This document shows, piece after piece, positions 63,201-64,000 of a stretch of 64,000 nucleotides of DNA. The number at the start of each line of letters is the position of its first letter. The stretch's first letter is position 1. The notes under the pieces were generated by a model that worked only from the letters and a program-made list of their open reading frames with translations, made no database searches and was not told the DNA's origin. A program made the position numbers and the translations under genes. The DNA is from SAR324 cluster bacterium (GTDB lineage Bacteria > SAR324 > NAC60-12), in contig JANQJU010000031.1 in NCBI GenBank assembly GCA_028281495.1, positions 169,825 through 233,824 of the forward strand, in the 5' to 3' direction.

Positions 63201-64000
63201 TCCACCTCTGCCGATATTAATGATCTGAAACACGGTTTGCTATTTACCGCCGCCGCCTTAACTCAACAGATTCCAGCTCATTGGAGAGTCCTCCAAAAAT
63301 CTTCAATTCAACCTTTATTCGAGGGGGCATGGTTTAAAAAGCTGTCTCTAGAACAATGGATGCCACGACATCAGAATTCACATCAACGAGCCGTCTTTGC
63401 CGTGGCTTTTAGTCCTGATGGTCAGTGGCTCGCTTCTGCTTCTGGAGATAAAACGATTCAGGTTTGGAATGCAACAACGGGTGAATTCAAATTTTCCTTA
63501 GTTGGGCATACAGCAGCCGTTAATGGCGTGGCTTTCAGTCCCGACGGTGGGATGCTGGCCTCGGGCTCCGAAGACCAGACGGTTCGTTTGTGGAATGTAT
63601 CGACGGGCGAAAGTGTGGGCGTGCTGGCAGGCCATGAGTCTAGTGTCTTGAGTGTGGCTTTCAGTCCCGACGGTGGTACGCTGGCCTCGGGCTCCTCGGA
63701 CCAGACGGTTCGTTTGTGGAATGTATCGACGGGCGAAAGTGTGGGCGTGCTGGCAGGCCATGAGTCTTTTGTCTGGAGTGTGGCTTTCAGTCCCGACGGT
63801 GGTACGCTGGCCTCGGGCTCCGATGACCAGACGGTTCGTTTGTGGAATGTATCGACGGGCGCAAGCGTGGGCGTGCTGGCAGGCCATGAGGATTGGGTCA
63901 GGAGTGTGGCTTTCAGTCCCGACGGTGGTACGCTGGCCTCGGGCTCCGATGACCAGACGGTTCGTTTGTGGGATCTCGATCCCTTCTTCCTCTTCCTCGA
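60279..64000 (+). CDS. TIR - TIR-like - nSTAND ATPase - membrane - WD40 receptor (3' end outside window)
   Basis: The frame is open for at least 1240 codons to the window end. The ATG has AGAGGT six bases upstream. Residues ~8-115 are a TIR domain: FISYTHKDD, then VWQDQRSMDGG, then SPNYPRSDYCQQELKWF with Glu98 at the site of the NADase catalytic glutamate. A second, weaker TIR-like fold lies at ~255-375. Residues ~410-760 are a novel-STAND (nSTAND1-type) ATPase: PYVGLRPFQSEDSLFYFGR, Walker A GSSGAGKSS (440-448), Walker B LLLLVDQFEEVF (Asp535). A Glu/Arg/Gln coiled coil (~850-915), one membrane helix at ~922-942 and WD40 repeats from residue 1035 follow. The layout resembles NLR-type immune and cell-death receptors. 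No partner gene is adjacent. Confidence 0.88.
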   Translation, partial: MGEISEYRYDIFISYTHKDDHHVAAETQGRVSRFVEELISQLKYRRGFDHLAVWQDQRSMDGGIILDDTIRKAIDSSFLFFAFNSPNYPRSDYCQQELKWFHDFNQQPHRSLQFGNHSRIFNLLLRNVPREQQLPAFHNTVGFKLNDAKTDEELGDFTTPHQQPLYTSQIRKIVDTVEDIFLDPAVRQDSIADQTDEAKPPHIAPKPPLLKTNVAQAYEEQPYEGQTDEDQTDEGQSSAAQSNAAPVLSTVSYWVDTHQKDQYQAFQLKKLLDRRGIPVEINKESRDPIQSERLFERMAGKIKNLIVVFDQVETAWLQRRIEKAVKIVVEHWKDDTPLELQTIWIVRFPGAKEAHRLPTLSPVLNIRQIDNTYTHDIDPKAIDDLFIQSPLLQSDLPPKNPYVGLRPFQSEDSLFYFGRKEQVRELLDRLHKTRFLALVGSSGAGKSSLVRAGLIPNLEAGFLVQDRDKWKVATMKPGNAPLHHLALSICTTFDLKEPSAEAFTEVIHQNGGRVIVNTLSPVFEESQTNLLLLVDQFEEVFRYSQEATHDNAKKFVDTLLDLVNQNDAPVFVCLTMRSDFLGDCDQFPGLPEAMNRSQYLIPRLNSEQRREAISGPLRLVNTHITPRLLNRLLEDSSENRDDLPLLQHVLMRTWERCLSHNRVTLDIPDYEEVFTLKQALDKHADEALAELDKEAQGDTKRLFQAITETDVENRQIRRPRVLQDISEITGISTEKLWGVITRFRDQGRDFLVVSSEDQNANPLVDIAHESLIRQWETLGNWVQEEAEAARTYRRLAEAAELHQQGNAALYRDTDLKLAQEWKNGELGKLAWAIQYHLGYDTALDFLNKSQEAEDTERQEKQRQQQEREEMLLEQARASQEREELLEEKARASQERERLAQEKQKASDDLALQQKKALRNFRIFTIVLTGFLVMAFLAVGVAYQKSEEVKEQTLETNYNLAKVYEAKALDARRRYSTSADINDLKHGLLFTAAALTQQIPAHWRVLQKSSIQPLFEGAWFKKLSLEQWMPRHQNSHQRAVFAVAFSPDGQWLASASGDKTIQVWNATTGEFKFSLVGHTAAVNGVAFSPDGGMLASGSEDQTVRLWNVSTGESVGVLAGHESSVLSVAFSPDGGTLASGSSDQTVRLWNVSTGESVGVLAGHESFVWSVAFSPDGGTLASGSDDQTVRLWNVSTGASVGVLAGHEDWVRSVAFSPDGGTLASGSDDQTVRLWDLDPFFLFL
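63381..64000 (+). repeat. Tandem 126-bp WD40 repeats, nearly identical in DNA
   Basis: Five 42-codon units start at 63381, 63507, 63633, 63759 and 63885 (the last cut by the window end). Units 3-5 are almost identical base for base; units 1-2 are more diverged. The differences among units 2-5 cluster at the same few positions: the residues just after the opening His-Glu/Thr (SSVLS, SFVWS, DWVRS) and the residue before DQT (E, S, D, D). These positions lie on the propeller's top face in canonical WD40 folds. Confidence 0.9.

Noticed and set aside
63498..63887. 129-codon minus-strand frame with a strong internal amino-acid repeat
   Set aside because: It is the antisense reading of the 126-bp WD40 repeats; the repetition comes from the DNA, not from a second gene.

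Overview
The window reads as chromosomal DNA of a Gram-negative, proteobacteria-like organism with a gene-rich, signalling-heavy genome. The evidence is a 6S RNA directly downstream of zapA, a TatC translocase, a complete RND efflux operon with a TolC-type lipoprotein, PanB, and a tRNA-Arg(TCT). I cannot name the lineage from sequence alone. Base composition looks mid-range, and no rRNA, CRISPR array, phage or complete transposon is visible.

Region 1 (1-7.6 kb) is a tightly packed co-directional run: the end of trkA, a two-receiver protein, a 1021-residue P-loop protein and an MscS channel with a long repeat-bearing tail. Potassium uptake and pressure release sit either side of two uncharacterised proteins, which suggests one osmotic-response unit. 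Region 2 (7.6-19.5 kb) holds 6S RNA, zapA, an exported 14-repeat WD40 protein, tatC and an RND tripartite efflux operon. Region 3 (19.5-33.9 kb) holds an Rpn-type nuclease and a relic of a second one, a cyclase-TPR protein, a REC-SpoIIE phosphatase, a GAF/PAS hybrid kinase, TPR and PilZ-like proteins, a Glu/Asp racemase homologue, an M14-like peptidase and a CYTH protein. Region 4 (34-38.3 kb) is a putative envelope protein, an RNase II family protein, panB and tRNA-Arg.

Region 5 (38.2-40.6 kb) looks like a small accessory segment lying between the intact tRNA-Arg and a diverged 3' tRNA fragment. It holds an Rrf2 regulator divergent from a methyltransferase, a decayed ORF and a ParE/ParD-like toxin-antitoxin pair. 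Region 6 (40.6-60 kb) is dominated by ATPases that each carry a C-terminal PD-(D/E)XK-like nuclease motif. Four families are present as intact genes, truncated copies, internally deleted copies and mosaics. An operon for an exported WD40-caspase protein and a membrane TPR protein is embedded in it. Region 7 (60.3 kb to the end) is an incomplete giant gene encoding TIR - TIR-like - nSTAND ATPase - coiled coil - membrane segment - WD40, whose WD40 units are nearly identical at the DNA level. This resembles NLR-type immune receptors.

The best candidates for undescribed biology are the trkA/REC/ATPase/MscS unit, the TIR-nSTAND-WD40 receptor with its expanding repeats, the recombining AAA-nuclease cluster, and the exported caspase operon.
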